DNA of 37,548 nucleotides from Clostridia bacterium (GCA_017507805.1 JAFWAC010000007.1:1-37548); one strand, 5' to 3'. Positions 1 to 8,699 are shown, numbered from the stretch's first letter. A program made the numbers and translations. Notes: a model not told the origin generated them from the letters alone.

Positions 1-741
1 AACGGTGATTACTACTATGTATATTGGGGCGGCGTTGTTAAAACCGGCAAGCAGTATGTTTCTATCAGCTATTGTGACATACCTGCCGGCAAAGAATACG
101 AATTCGGCGCTGACGGCAAAATGCTCAACGGCATTGTCGAGAAAAACGGTACCCTTTATTACTATAATAACGGTATCACAGGTACTCACGGCTTAGTTGA
201 GTGGAACGGTAATTACTACTATGTATATTGGGGCGGCGTTGTTAAGACCGGCAAGCAGTATGTTTCTATCAGCTATTGTGACATACCCGCAGGTAAGGAA
301 TATGAATTCGGCGCTGACGGCAAAATGCTCAACGGCATTGTCGAGAAAAACGGCACCCTTTATTACTACAATAACGGTATCACAGGTACTCACGGCTTAG
401 TTGAGTGGAACGATGATTACTATTATGTATATTGGGGCGGCGTTGTTAAAACCGGCAAGCAGTATGTTTCCACAAGCTATTGCGACCTCCCTGCCGGTAT
501 GGAATACGAATTCGGTGCTGACGGCAAAATGCTTAACGGCTTTGTAACAAAAGCTGACGGTATTTACTATTATAAAAACGGCAGAACTCCCCTCCCCGGT
601 CTTGCTTACATAGACGGCTACTATTACTTCATATATTGGGGCGGTAAAATTATCACCGACCAAACCTTCTATGTTTGGGAAGGAAACGGTCTTTCTATCG
701 AAATGAATTATACATTTGATGAATACGGCCGAGTGATTTTA
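1..741 (+). repeat. In-frame tandem repeats, unit 204 bp (68 aa)
   Basis: One partial unit (1-120) is followed by two nearly identical full units (121-324 and 325-528) and a divergent terminal unit (529-741). The full units differ at only a few codons, for example NGN versus NDD before YYYVYWGG. This indicates recent duplication or ongoing homogenisation within the coding sequence. Confidence 0.85.
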
Positions 742-744
742 TAA
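1..744 (+). CDS. C-terminal part of a secreted repeat protein with wall/glucan-binding-type repeats (5' end outside window)
   Basis: The reading frame is already open at base 1 and ends at a TAA at 742-744, so only the C-terminal 247 residues are present. They consist of aromatic- and glycine-rich repeats (YYY, YVYWGG, EFGADGK) of about 68 residues. Similar Tyr/Trp/Gly repeats occur in clostridial and streptococcal cell-wall-binding or glucan-binding (choline-binding-like) surface proteins; that assignment rests on resemblance only. The last unit diverges (PLPGLAYIDG) and forms a C-terminal cap. The catalytic or adhesive domain, and any signal peptide, would lie upstream of the window. The neighbouring phosphatase and flippase genes suggest a cell-surface region. 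Confidence 0.75.
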   Translation, partial: NGDYYYVYWGGVVKTGKQYVSISYCDIPAGKEYEFGADGKMLNGIVEKNGTLYYYNNGITGTHGLVEWNGNYYYVYWGGVVKTGKQYVSISYCDIPAGKEYEFGADGKMLNGIVEKNGTLYYYNNGITGTHGLVEWNDDYYYVYWGGVVKTGKQYVSTSYCDLPAGMEYEFGADGKMLNGFVTKADGIYYYKNGRTPLPGLAYIDGYYYFIYWGGKIITDQTFYVWEGNGLSIEMNYTFDEYGRVIL

Positions 745-751
745 ATTCTCT

Positions 752-781
752 CCCCCGGCTCCCTTTACGGTGAGTCGGGGG
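752..781 (+). terminator. Hairpin after the repeat-protein gene, probable weak terminator
   Basis: Arms cccccggctc (752-761) and gagtcggggg (772-781) pair over 10 bp with one G-T wobble around a 10-nt loop. The stem starts 7 nt after the stop codon. The downstream T-tract is poor, so termination may be incomplete. Confidence 0.55.
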
Positions 782-820
782 TTATCACTCAAAGCGCACT
801 TTAAAGGAAATGATAATTAA

Positions 821-1954
821 ATGTTCAAGAAAGTCAGTATATGTATATCTGTCATACTTGTCGCTTGTTTATTTATTATAGGAATATACATTGATAAAAA
901 CAGTAAATATTCCAATCTCCCTACACAAAAGGAGAATACTTTTGCAATAGGACTTATTCCTTTCGAGCAAGAGCAATATCTTGTAAACAGCGTAATTATA
1001 GAATGGTTAGACGGAGAATACACCGCAGAGCAATTATACGATTTATACAGAAATAAATCAGGCAGGCTTGATTATCCGACACCTGTTAGAATTAATTTTT
1101 CAATTGACAACATTCCAAACGGTGAAACTCTTTCATCTCTTACTGTTGAGCTTTCCGAAAACGAAAGCTTTAATAACACAAAAGAATATAAATTAAAATC
1201 CCACGAACGGGATATTTCAATATACAATCTTAAAACCGGACAGAAATATTACTATCGTGTTACGGCTACAACATCAAGCGGTAAACAAACGACCGCCTCT
1301 TCCTACTTCTCTACCGCACAAACACCTCGGCTGATTTTAGTTGACGGTTTAAGGAATGTTCGTGATATAGGCGGATATAAAACTGTTGACGGGAAAACCG
1401 TTAAGCAAGGACTTCTTTTCCGCGGGACAGAACTTAGAGGAACAATGAATCCTGATTTCACTATTACTGAAGCCGGTATAGATGTTTTATTAAACGATCT
1501 TGAGATCAGAAACGAGTTAGACTTGAGATTTACCACAGACGGCGGTGAAACTATAAGTGATAAAGTCGAGCAAAAGTTTTACAAATTTAAATATCTATAT
1601 AGTGAGATATTTTTGTCAGAAGGAAAGGAAGCTGTAAAAACTTTATTTTCTGATTTGGCAATCAAAGAAACCTACCCTGCATATCTACACTGCACGTACG
1701 GAAGTGACCGAACAGGAACTATCTGCTATTTACTGCAGGCTTTGCTCGGCGTTTCTGAAGAGGATTGCTACCGAAATTGGGAGCTAACCACCTTTTTCAA
1801 TGGTGGATCATATAAAGACGATGCCTTGAAATTCATGGAAAATATGAAAAAATTTGATGGAAATACTTTGCAGGAAAAAACCGAGAATTTTCTATTGTCT
1901 ACCGGCCTTACAGCTTCCGAGATTGAAAGTATAAAGGATATATTTTTAGAATGA
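821..1954 (+). CDS. Exported/membrane-anchored tyrosine phosphatase-like protein
   Basis: The protein has 377 residues. A hydrophobic segment at residues 5-23 after MFKK is a signal anchor or uncleaved signal peptide. Residues of about 85-166 look like a fibronectin-III-type beta domain (alternating strands, NLKTGQKYYYRVTA). Residues of about 172-377 match the Y_phosphatase3 family: an N-terminal RNVRDIGGY motif near 178 and the catalytic P-loop HCTYGSDRTG, with Cys291 as nucleophile and Arg297 in the CX5R signature. It is therefore predicted to hydrolyse phosphotyrosine or another phosphoester outside the membrane. A purine-rich AAAGGA site precedes the ATG. It ends 19 nt before the flippase gene and is probably cotranscribed with it. 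The true substrate is unknown; phosphoinositide or polysaccharide-linked phosphate are alternatives. Confidence 0.8.
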   Translation: MFKKVSICISVILVACLFIIGIYIDKNSKYSNLPTQKENTFAIGLIPFEQEQYLVNSVIIEWLDGEYTAEQLYDLYRNKSGRLDYPTPVRINFSIDNIPNGETLSSLTVELSENESFNNTKEYKLKSHERDISIYNLKTGQKYYYRVTATTSSGKQTTASSYFSTAQTPRLILVDGLRNVRDIGGYKTVDGKTVKQGLLFRGTELRGTMNPDFTITEAGIDVLLNDLEIRNELDLRFTTDGGETISDKVEQKFYKFKYLYSEIFLSEGKEAVKTLFSDLAIKETYPAYLHCTYGSDRTGTICYLLQALLGVSEEDCYRNWELTTFFNGGSYKDDALKFMENMKKFDGNTLQEKTENFLLSTGLTASEIESIKDIFLE

Positions 1955-1973
1955 TAAAAAAGGGGGATGCAGT

Positions 1974-3293
1974 ATGCCGCAAATCAAAAGCAAACAGGTT
2001 TTCAAAAATGCGAAATGGATTATTATTTGCAAAATTGCCCAATCCATCATTCAGCTTGTTATCGGTATGATTTCGGCGCGCTATCTGGGTCCCTCTAATT
2101 ACGGATTAATTAATTATGCCGCTTCCATTACTGCCTTTTTCCTGCCGATTATGAAGCTGGGACTTGATGCCACACTTGTCCATGAGCTTCTTGAAAAGCC
2201 TGAAAAAGAAGGTGAAACGATTGGCACTGCCGTTTTACTTAACATACTGTCGAGTATATTGTGTATCGGCTCGGTAACGGCAATTTCCTTTATTGCAAAC
2301 CCGAGTGAAACCGAAACGGTAATCGTTTGTATACTATACAGCACCTCAATCTTTTTTGCCGCGCTTGAAATGGTACAGTATTGGTTTCAGTATAAATTAC
2401 TTTCCAAATACTCCTCCCTTACCATGTTAGGAGCTTATATAATAGTCTCTGCCTACAAAATATATCTGCTTGTGACCGGAAAAAGTATTTTTTGGTTTGC
2501 CATGTCCCATTCGGTGGAGTACGGAATTATTGGTATTATTCTAATAACTATCTACCTCAAAAAAGGAACTCAATTCTTTTCTTTTTCTATCAAGCGGGCA
2601 GGAGCATTGCTTCGCAGAAGCAAATCCTACATCATTGCTGCGTTAATGGTTGTTATTTTCCAAAATACCGATCACATTATGCTGACTGTTATGTCGGGCA
2701 AAAGTGAAAACGGATTTTATTCTGCCGCCGTTACCTGTGCAAGCGTTGTGCAGTTCGTGTATGTTGCAATTATGGATTCCTTCCGTCCCCTCATTCTTTC
2801 ATCTAAGAAAGGGGATACTGCGGTTTATGAAAAGAATTTATCAAGACTATACGGTATAATTATCTATCTGTCATTTGCACAAAGTGTTGTATTTACAATA
2901 TTTGCAAAGCTCATAATTTACATTCTTTACGGAACTGAATATATGGCGGCTGTACCCGTTCTGCAAATTTTAACCTGGTTTTGCGCCTTTTCGTTTATGG
3001 GTACAATACGAAACATTTGGTTGCTCGCAGAAGAAAAGCAAAAATATTTACCCGCAATTAACCTTTCGGGAGTGATTTTTAACATATTACTTAATGCACT
3101 GATGATACCGCTGTGGGGCGCCTGCGGTGCTGCATTAGCTTCCCTGCTCACTCAAGCCTTCACTAATTTTGTTTTAGGATTTATTCTGAAGCCGATGCAT
3201 AAGAATAACGAGCTGTTGATTAAAGGCATTAACCCCAAGTTCTTTTTAAAAGAAATAAAAATGATTTTAATCGAGCTAAAAAGAAAGGCTTAA
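1974..3293 (+). CDS. Polysaccharide flippase (Wzx/RfbX-like, MOP superfamily)
   Basis: The protein has 439 residues, with about 12 hydrophobic segments and a basic C-terminal tail. The N-terminus carries the family's typical pattern (NAKWIIICKIAQSII, then ARYLGPSNYG at about residues 35-45). Such proteins flip undecaprenyl-linked oligosaccharide units across the membrane for capsule, O-antigen-like polymer or teichoic polymer assembly. A strong GGGGGATG-type ribosome site lies just ahead of the ATG. The gene directly follows the phosphatase gene and ends before a strong bidirectional hairpin. No glycosyltransferase or polymerase genes are in view, so the exported glycan cannot be inferred. 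Confidence 0.85.
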   Translation: MPQIKSKQVFKNAKWIIICKIAQSIIQLVIGMISARYLGPSNYGLINYAASITAFFLPIMKLGLDATLVHELLEKPEKEGETIGTAVLLNILSSILCIGSVTAISFIANPSETETVIVCILYSTSIFFAALEMVQYWFQYKLLSKYSSLTMLGAYIIVSAYKIYLLVTGKSIFWFAMSHSVEYGIIGIILITIYLKKGTQFFSFSIKRAGALLRRSKSYIIAALMVVIFQNTDHIMLTVMSGKSENGFYSAAVTCASVVQFVYVAIMDSFRPLILSSKKGDTAVYEKNLSRLYGIIIYLSFAQSVVFTIFAKLIIYILYGTEYMAAVPVLQILTWFCAFSFMGTIRNIWLLAEEKQKYLPAINLSGVIFNILLNALMIPLWGACGAALASLLTQAFTNFVLGFILKPMHKNNELLIKGINPKFFLKEIKMILIELKRKA

Positions 3294-3309
3294 AGAAAAC
3301 AGATATAAT

Positions 3310-3353
3310 AAAACGCAGAATAAGCTTGAAATTTCAAACTTATTCTGCGTTTT
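3310..3353. terminator. Bidirectional rho-independent terminator between convergent genes
   Basis: A perfect 15-bp stem (aaaacgcagaataag at 3310-3324, complement at 3339-3353) has a loop that is itself largely self-complementary. It is followed by T-rich sequence on the + strand and flanked by A-rich sequence that serves the opposite strand. It separates the flippase gene (+) from the SGNH hydrolase gene (-). Confidence 0.9.
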
Positions 3354-3399
3354 TATATTTGTATTATCTGTTGCTTGTGATGCTTTTAAACTTTTCCTC

Positions 3400-4401
3400 T
3401 CAAAAGTGTTTGCTGAGATTTTTAAAATAACACTCAAAGCCCTTATCGTTTGGATGCAAACGTAAATCACCGAAATATTCCTCTGACTGCGGGAGAAATG
3501 CATAGCCCGAAACCGTCCTTGCGTTTTTTATGTCGCAAACAACATTTTTAAGGTACTCCTCTACCCCACAAAATTCTCCGAATTTTCTACATTCGTCCTT
3601 ATCCTTGCGCCAAATGGGTGTAATAACAGTTATGAGTGTATCGGGATAGGAATTACTAAGCTTCAGCAAAAAGCTTTTACAGTTGCTTTCAAAGGCTTCT
3701 CTATCGGTATAATTCCAATCGTTTGTACCGTAGGCAACGGTTATATAATCGGGAATAAAGCTTTCCCTTGTATCAGCCAAAGCCGGAAAAAACATCTCTC
3801 CGCCAATAGCCTTATTGTATTCATCGGCACCTAAGAAATCTGCCAATTTGGTAATATATTTATTACTTGGATGCAATGCATCATAACCGTGTGTTATTGA
3901 GTCACCGAATGCCAAAAGCCTTTTCTTTTCTTTTATAGGGGTAATATATGCACCGTTATCAATCGAAATTGCAGAAATCTTGGTATTTGCTGACCACGGC
4001 AAATACACGCAGACCTCTTTTTTACCGTTACCCAAACAAAACTGCTTTGAAAATTCACCCTGTTCTAATCTTTCGGTTGAATAATTAAGCGGCAGCTTTT
4101 CATCCTCAAAGTTTTTAAGGTATCCCACAGGTTTTCGGTTTACAAATACATCAAAGCAAAAATATCTGCGGCTGCTTCCGCTTTCTATCGATGTGTTTAG
4201 AGTAAGGGTTTGACTGTCTGTAAAAAAGCGGAGCTTTATACCCGATGCAGCAAAGGTCTTTTGGTAAAAATCGTCACGCCGTGTGCGGTAAAGCTCCTCC
4301 TGCTCGGAGGTGAAGCGGTAAAAACGGTAATATCCGTTTTCGTATGTAACACGCGCCGCACCACAGGTTACGGCTTTTATCTGTTCAAAAGATAAATTCA
4401 T
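3400..4401 (-). CDS. SGNH/GDSL-family hydrolase (probable carbohydrate esterase)
   Basis: The protein has 333 residues. Residues 1-155 form a beta-rich N-terminal domain. The SGNH hydrolase domain follows: block I GDSITHG with nucleophile Ser168, a block II Gly at 200-201, block III YGTNDW with Asn227, and block V with Asp312 and His316 (spacing DxxxH rather than the usual DxxH). This architecture resembles two-domain carbohydrate esterases (CE2/CE3-like) that remove acetyl groups from sugars. No signal peptide is visible, so it should act in the cytoplasm. An AAAGGTG site precedes the ATG, and the gene starts 15 nt after the HAD gene, at the end of the nad transcription unit. The substrate is not readable from the sequence. 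Confidence 0.8.
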   Translation of the reverse strand: MNLSFEQIKAVTCGAARVTYENGYYRFYRFTSEQEELYRTRRDDFYQKTFAASGIKLRFFTDSQTLTLNTSIESGSSRRYFCFDVFVNRKPVGYLKNFEDEKLPLNYSTERLEQGEFSKQFCLGNGKKEVCVYLPWSANTKISAISIDNGAYITPIKEKKRLLAFGDSITHGYDALHPSNKYITKLADFLGADEYNKAIGGEMFFPALADTRESFIPDYITVAYGTNDWNYTDREAFESNCKSFLLKLSNSYPDTLITVITPIWRKDKDECRKFGEFCGVEEYLKNVVCDIKNARTVSGYAFLPQSEEYFGDLRLHPNDKGFECYFKNLSKHF

Positions 4402-4416
4402 TGTTCTGCACCTTTA

Positions 4417-5073
4417 CTATATAAGCTTTAAAAGGGTTTCACCCTGAGCAATATATTGATCCGATATTTCCTTTATTTTATCCTGATAAGGGTTGCATTT
4501 ATCATAAATGCCAACCGTTTTCATTCCTATGCTTTTGGCGGTTTCAAGTGCTGTAAATGAATCCTCGAACACCCATATTTCCTCTGTTTTTGTTTCCAAA
4601 TATTCCTGTGCGCACAAATAAATATCGGGCTTATCCTTTCCCATACCCAAAACGGCACAAGAGAAAACCCTTGAGAAATATTTTTCCAATCCGCAAGATT
4701 TGAGGGCAATATTAACCAAATCAAGCGCAGTAGCCGTTGCGAGACACATCTTTATACCGTTACTGTAGCAATGCTCCAGAAAATCCTTCACGCCGGGCTT
4801 GACCGTGACAGTATTTTTATAAAAATCCAGCATCATTTCATTGGTCACATCGAGTAATTCTTTACCGCTTGCTGCGATACCGTAATTGGTATGTAAAAAA
4901 TCCATAGCGTCCTTCAGTGTCATCGTCCTGATTGCTCTGTCATCCTCAGGCTTCGGAGTGAATTTATTTCCGCCGCAATACTTATCGCCGAAATTTTTCC
5001 ACAAAACCTCCCAAAACACTAAAGAATCAATTAATGTTCCGTCCATATCAAAAATTGCCGCATTAATAAACAT
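4417..5073 (-). CDS. HAD-superfamily hydrolase, beta-phosphoglucomutase-like subgroup
   Basis: The protein has 218 residues. Motif I FDMDGT holds the nucleophile Asp9 and acid/base Asp11. The helical cap follows, then a Thr-containing motif II (ATATALDLV), a Lys motif (GKDKPDIY) and motif III VFEDS. It probably dephosphorylates a small sugar phosphate or nucleotide. I chose the ATG at 5073, preceded by AGGAATGGGG, over the ATG at 5085, which sits only 1 nt from its AGGA. It lies 14 nt downstream of niaR, which suggests the same transcript. A role in NAD metabolism, such as removal of a nucleotide phosphate, is possible but unsupported beyond position. Confidence 0.85.
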   Translation of the reverse strand: MFINAAIFDMDGTLIDSLVFWEVLWKNFGDKYCGGNKFTPKPEDDRAIRTMTLKDAMDFLHTNYGIAASGKELLDVTNEMMLDFYKNTVTVKPGVKDFLEHCYSNGIKMCLATATALDLVNIALKSCGLEKYFSRVFSCAVLGMGKDKPDIYLCAQEYLETKTEEIWVFEDSFTALETAKSIGMKTVGIYDKCNPYQDKIKEISDQYIAQGETLLKLI

Positions 5074-5087
5074 ACAAAACCCCATTC

Positions 5088-5600
5088 CTATATTTCAGGC
5101 GCGATATAGCCGCGTTCATAAAGCGCAGTCTCAATTCTGCCGAGAATTTCCTCTGAATCGGCGCGCACTGTGTGATAGTGATAACCGCCGGTGATATTCA
5201 TTAACTCACTTGATTTTCCGCTTCGCACACCGTTAATAAATTGTGCCACCTGATGTCTTGAAAAAATATCAAGGCGCGCGGTCAGCTTGCCATAAACCTT
5301 GTGCCACACAAAAACATCTACCACCGTACCGCCTAAATCTACGATAAGATTAAGCTCATCCTCAGTTTGCTCGGTGGTGTGATACAGCTTAAAAACTCTT
5401 TCAGCAAGCGGAGTGCTCTGCACAATATAACCGCTGTGTGCGGCAAGAATGTCAAAGCCGTTTGCCTTTAAAATTGAAATATCCCGAACAATAATCTGCC
5501 GCGATACGCCAAAGTGTTTAGAAAGCTCTCCCCCCGATACCGGACGGTGCTCGGCCATAAGTAAAGTAATAATTGCCTTTCTTCTGTCCTCAGCTTTCAT
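5088..5600 (-). CDS. niaR: NAD-biosynthesis transcriptional repressor NiaR (HTH_11 + 3H domain)
   Basis: The protein has 170 residues. An N-terminal winged helix-turn-helix (residues of about 5-60, with VSGGELSKHFGVSRQ) is followed by a 3H domain whose conserved histidines can be seen in LYHTTE, VWHKVYG and GGYHYHT. This is the architecture of Firmicutes NiaR (YrxA), which binds niacin and represses nad and niacin-uptake genes. Placement directly after nadC (11-nt gap) and ahead of the HAD gene makes it autoregulatory through the nadA promoter. A good AAGGGGTG ribosome site precedes the ATG. Confidence 0.93.
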   Translation of the reverse strand: MKAEDRRKAIITLLMAEHRPVSGGELSKHFGVSRQIIVRDISILKANGFDILAAHSGYIVQSTPLAERVFKLYHTTEQTEDELNLIVDLGGTVVDVFVWHKVYGKLTARLDIFSRHQVAQFINGVRSGKSSELMNITGGYHYHTVRADSEEILGRIETALYERGYIAPEI

Positions 5601-5611
5601 ATATTCACCCC

Positions 5612-6463
5612 TTACACTGTATGAAGGTTTTTAAGGGAAAGATCCAAAATGGGTGCAGAATGGGTAAGCGCACCGCTTGATATATAGTCTACACCAATAT
5701 CAACCAATTTTGCAACATTTTCTTTCGTAACATTACCGCTACATTCAGTCTCGGCTCTGCCGGCAGATAATTTCACCGCCTCTTTCATTTCCTCAACACT
5801 CATATTATCAAGCATAATAATATCTGCACCGGCTTCAAGCGCCTCTTTAAGCATCTCAAGGTTTTCAACCTCAACCTCTATTTTACGGACAAACGGTGCA
5901 TACTCACGCGCCATTGCAACAGCCTGCTTCACACCGCCTGCAGCACCTATATGATTGTCCTTAAGCAGAATTCCGTCACTTAAATTATACCTATGATTAT
6001 ATCCGCCGCCAACCTTAACTGCATACTTTTCGAAAATACGCATATTAGGCGTTGTCTTTCGCGTATCAAGCAGCTTGGTTTTACTTCCCTCAAGCAAATT
6101 TGCAATAGCGCGGGTATAGGTTGCGATACCACTCATTCGCTGTAAAAAATTAAGTGCGGTACGCTCACCCGAAAGCAGCACGCGTATATCTCCGCGCAGA
6201 ATGGCAATTCGTTCCCCGTTTAATACCCTGTCTCCGTCAGTGCAGAAAAGGTCGATTTGGACATTGGCATCCAAAAGCTCAAAAACCCTTTTGAAAACAT
6301 CAAGACCTGCAATCACGCCGTCCTGCTTACAGATTAATTCGACCTCTCCCATTTTAAATTCACGCATAACCGAATTGGTTGTAATATCCTCGCCGGTAAT
6401 ATCCTCCTGCAATGCGCTTAGAATGTATTTATCGGCATTGATCATCATTGTAACACTATTCAT
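5612..6463 (-). CDS. nadC: Nicotinate-nucleotide diphosphorylase (quinolinate phosphoribosyltransferase)
   Basis: The protein has 283 residues, the normal family length. It converts quinolinate plus PRPP to nicotinate mononucleotide, CO2 and PPi. Diagnostic segments include LLDTRKTTPNMR, the VGGGYNHRYNLSDG active-site stretch and DNHIGAAGG, followed by the alpha/beta-barrel motifs EVEVENLE and IMLDNMS. Its ATG overlaps the last 8 nt of nadB (ATGAATAG), so translation is coupled. An AAAGGAG site lies inside the nadB end. Confidence 0.97.
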   Translation of the reverse strand: MNSVTMMINADKYILSALQEDITGEDITTNSVMREFKMGEVELICKQDGVIAGLDVFKRVFELLDANVQIDLFCTDGDRVLNGERIAILRGDIRVLLSGERTALNFLQRMSGIATYTRAIANLLEGSKTKLLDTRKTTPNMRIFEKYAVKVGGGYNHRYNLSDGILLKDNHIGAAGGVKQAVAMAREYAPFVRKIEVEVENLEMLKEALEAGADIIMLDNMSVEEMKEAVKLSAGRAETECSGNVTKENVAKLVDIGVDYISSGALTHSAPILDLSLKNLHTV

Positions 6464-7730
6464 ATTCCCTTTTCTCCTTTTCTATTGCATTTAAAACCAA
6501 TTGCTTATATTTTTCTCTATAGTCATAATACTGTGTTTCATCTATTTCGGCTTCGGGATTTTCATCGACTTGGGTATACCCCGATGTCATATTCAATGCC
6601 GCACGTTTGGCAAAAACAAGACTTTCAAGCAATGAATTGCTTGCCAGACGGTTTCTTCCGTGAACTCCGTTGCAGGCAGTCTCCCCCACGGCGTACAGTC
6701 TGTCCATTGAGGTTTTACTATCGGAATTGACCCTGATGCCGCCCATAAAGTAATGTTGAGACGGCACCACAGGGATACTTTCCTTAGTAATGTCAAACCC
6801 CTCCTCGAGGCAACGCTTATAAATATTCGGAAAATGTGTTTTGATTTCCTGCTCACTAATCGCTTTCAAGGAAAGCCGGACGCAGTCAGAACCCTCCTTT
6901 TTCATTTCTGCAAAAATAGCTTTTGCCACTGTATCGCGGGGCAAAAGCTCATCCACAAATCTTTCACCCTTTGAATTAAGAAGCACTGCGCCCTCACCGC
7001 GCACAGATTCAGAAATAAGAAACCTTCTCCCCTCTTTTTTGCTGTAGAGTGTTGTGGGATGAATTTGGATATAATCAATATGCTCTAACCTTATATTATA
7101 TTTAAGCGCCAATGCCAATGCATCGCCCGTAAGGTGGCTGTAATTAGTTGAGTGCTTGAAAATTCCACCTATTCCGCCTGTGGCAAGAACTGTGTAGTCT
7201 GCGGTTATTCTTTCAAAATTACCGTCCTTATCATGTCCGATTATACCGTAGCAAGTATTTGAAGCAGATATCAAATCCACCATAGTAAAGCTTTCTATAA
7301 CGGTAATATTTTTTCTGTTGCTCACCGCTTCTAAAAGCCGTGATGTGATTTCCTTACCGGTTTCATCCTCATGGAATAAAATACGAGGTCTTGAATGTGC
7401 GCCCTCGCGAGTGTATGCAAAAGTCTCGCCCTTTTTCTCAAACCGAACACCAAGCTCAACCAAATCAGCAATCACTCCGTTTGAGGAACGAATCATAATA
7501 TCAACCGATTGCGGATTGTTCTCATAATGACCGGCACGCATTGTGTCCTCATAAAAGGCTTCATAATCCTCACTGTCACGCAACACACAAATACCGCCCT
7601 GTGCTAAAAAGGAATCGCTCTCACAAGCCGCGGCTTTGGTCACAATAATAATTTTTTTATCCTCAGGCAGATTGAGCGCACAGTAAAGACCTGATACTCC
7701 GCTGCCCACAATTAAAATATCTGTTTTCAT
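6456..7730 (-). CDS. nadB: L-aspartate oxidase, short form
   Basis: The protein has 424 residues. It oxidises L-aspartate to iminoaspartate with FAD. The N-terminal dinucleotide motif VGSGVSGLYCA, the AQGGI segment, the GEGAVLLNSKGERF block, the substrate-site PVVPSQHYFMGG and the C-terminal FAD segment HGRNRLASNSLLE are all present. Bacterial NadB proteins of the E. coli/B. subtilis type run to about 530-540 residues. This one ends shortly after the FAD domain and lacks most of the C-terminal helical domain. In anaerobes the electron acceptor is fumarate rather than O2 (family knowledge). There is no clear ribosome site; the start lies 5 nt after the nadA stop, implying coupling. Confidence 0.94.
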   Translation of the reverse strand: MKTDILIVGSGVSGLYCALNLPEDKKIIIVTKAAACESDSFLAQGGICVLRDSEDYEAFYEDTMRAGHYENNPQSVDIMIRSSNGVIADLVELGVRFEKKGETFAYTREGAHSRPRILFHEDETGKEITSRLLEAVSNRKNITVIESFTMVDLISASNTCYGIIGHDKDGNFERITADYTVLATGGIGGIFKHSTNYSHLTGDALALALKYNIRLEHIDYIQIHPTTLYSKKEGRRFLISESVRGEGAVLLNSKGERFVDELLPRDTVAKAIFAEMKKEGSDCVRLSLKAISEQEIKTHFPNIYKRCLEEGFDITKESIPVVPSQHYFMGGIRVNSDSKTSMDRLYAVGETACNGVHGRNRLASNSLLESLVFAKRAALNMTSGYTQVDENPEAEIDETQYYDYREKYKQLVLNAIEKEKREYE

Positions 7731-7735
7731 ATCGG

Positions 7736-8635
7736 TTATTTTGCAAGCTCAAGCATTCGCTCAAGAGGCTTTAAAGCCTTAAGCCGTATTTCCTCGCTTA
7801 CCTCCACACTGTTTTCCTCTTTTTCCAAAACCGAAATAATTCCTTGGAGTGTGTTAAGCTTCATATCCTTACAGCATGGATGCGGCTTCGGGAAATAAAA
7901 GCTTTTATCGGGATTATCCTCTCCAAGCTTAAAAACCACACCTTCCTCTGTGCAGACAATAAATTCAGACGCAGGGCTCAGCTTCGCATAATCAATAATC
8001 TCTGCTGTGCTTCCTATATAATCCGACAGCTCAAGTACCTCCCGTTCACATTCAGGATGCGACAGTACCACCGCATTCGGATGTTCGGCGATTTCATTTC
8101 TTAACTGCTCTGCAGTTAAGAAATTATGTATTGGGCAATAACCGTCATTAAGTATTATGTTTTTTTCAGGCACCTGTTCAGCCACATATCTGCCAAGATT
8201 TCGGTCGGGAATAAAAAATATATTTTTATTCGGTAACGACCTCACTATTTTCACTGCATTTGACGAGGTTACACACACATCGCTTTGGCTTTTAAGACGG
8301 GCCGTTGAATTAATATAGCAAGCTACTGCAACATCGTCATACTTTGCCCGTATTTTCTCGATTAATCCCGGCTTCACCATGTGTGCCATAGGGCAATCGG
8401 CAGTGATATCCGGCATAAGAACCTTTTTTTGCGGATTTAAAATTTTTGCGCTCTCACCCATAAAATACACACCGCAAAACACAATTACATCTGCACAGCT
8501 TTGCTTAGCGACCTTTGCAAGATAAAAAGAATCGCCAACATAATCAGCTACCGCCTGAACTTCTTTTGGCGCATAATAATGTGCAAGAATAACAGCATTT
8601 TTAAGCATTTTGAGCTGTTTGATTTTTTCCTCCAT
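7736..8635 (-). CDS. nadA: Quinolinate synthase
   Basis: The protein has 299 residues. It condenses iminoaspartate with DHAP to quinolinate using a [4Fe-4S] cluster. The three cluster cysteines are at the expected positions: Cys81 (TADCPM), Cys167 (GYCPIH) and Cys254 (PHPCC). Other family motifs are AHYYAPKEVQ, VFCGVYFMGE, FIPDRNLGRYV and SHPECE. It is the first gene of nadA-nadB-nadC-niaR. A consensus sigma-A promoter lies just upstream. Confidence 0.97.
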   Translation of the reverse strand: MEEKIKQLKMLKNAVILAHYYAPKEVQAVADYVGDSFYLAKVAKQSCADVIVFCGVYFMGESAKILNPQKKVLMPDITADCPMAHMVKPGLIEKIRAKYDDVAVACYINSTARLKSQSDVCVTSSNAVKIVRSLPNKNIFFIPDRNLGRYVAEQVPEKNIILNDGYCPIHNFLTAEQLRNEIAEHPNAVVLSHPECEREVLELSDYIGSTAEIIDYAKLSPASEFIVCTEEGVVFKLGEDNPDKSFYFPKPHPCCKDMKLNTLQGIISVLEKEENSVEVSEEIRLKALKPLERMLELAK

Positions 8636-8670
8636 AGCAACCTTTCCCCAAATAAAATTCTAACCCGTAC

Positions 8671-8699
8671 ATTATACAGCTTATATTTACATCTGTCAA
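8671..8699 (-). promoter_or_regulatory. Sigma-A promoter of the nad operon
   Basis: Reading the minus strand, a perfect TTGACA (8694-8699) is separated by 17 nt from a perfect TATAAT (8671-8676), 35 nt before the nadA ATG. A fully consensus promoter implies that expression is set by repression. Confidence 0.9.

Noticed and set aside
1-744. CRISPR-like or non-coding tandem repeats
   Set aside because: The units are 204 bp, contiguous without spacers and stay in one open frame encoding Tyr/Trp-rich repeats.
3400-5073. SGNH hydrolase and HAD protein as dedicated NAD-pathway enzymes
   Set aside because: Only position behind nadABC-niaR supports it; their motifs are generic, so no pathway role is claimed.
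5074-5085. Longer HAD protein from the ATG at 5085
   Set aside because: Its AGGA is only 1 nt away, and the family N-terminus fits the ATG at 5073.
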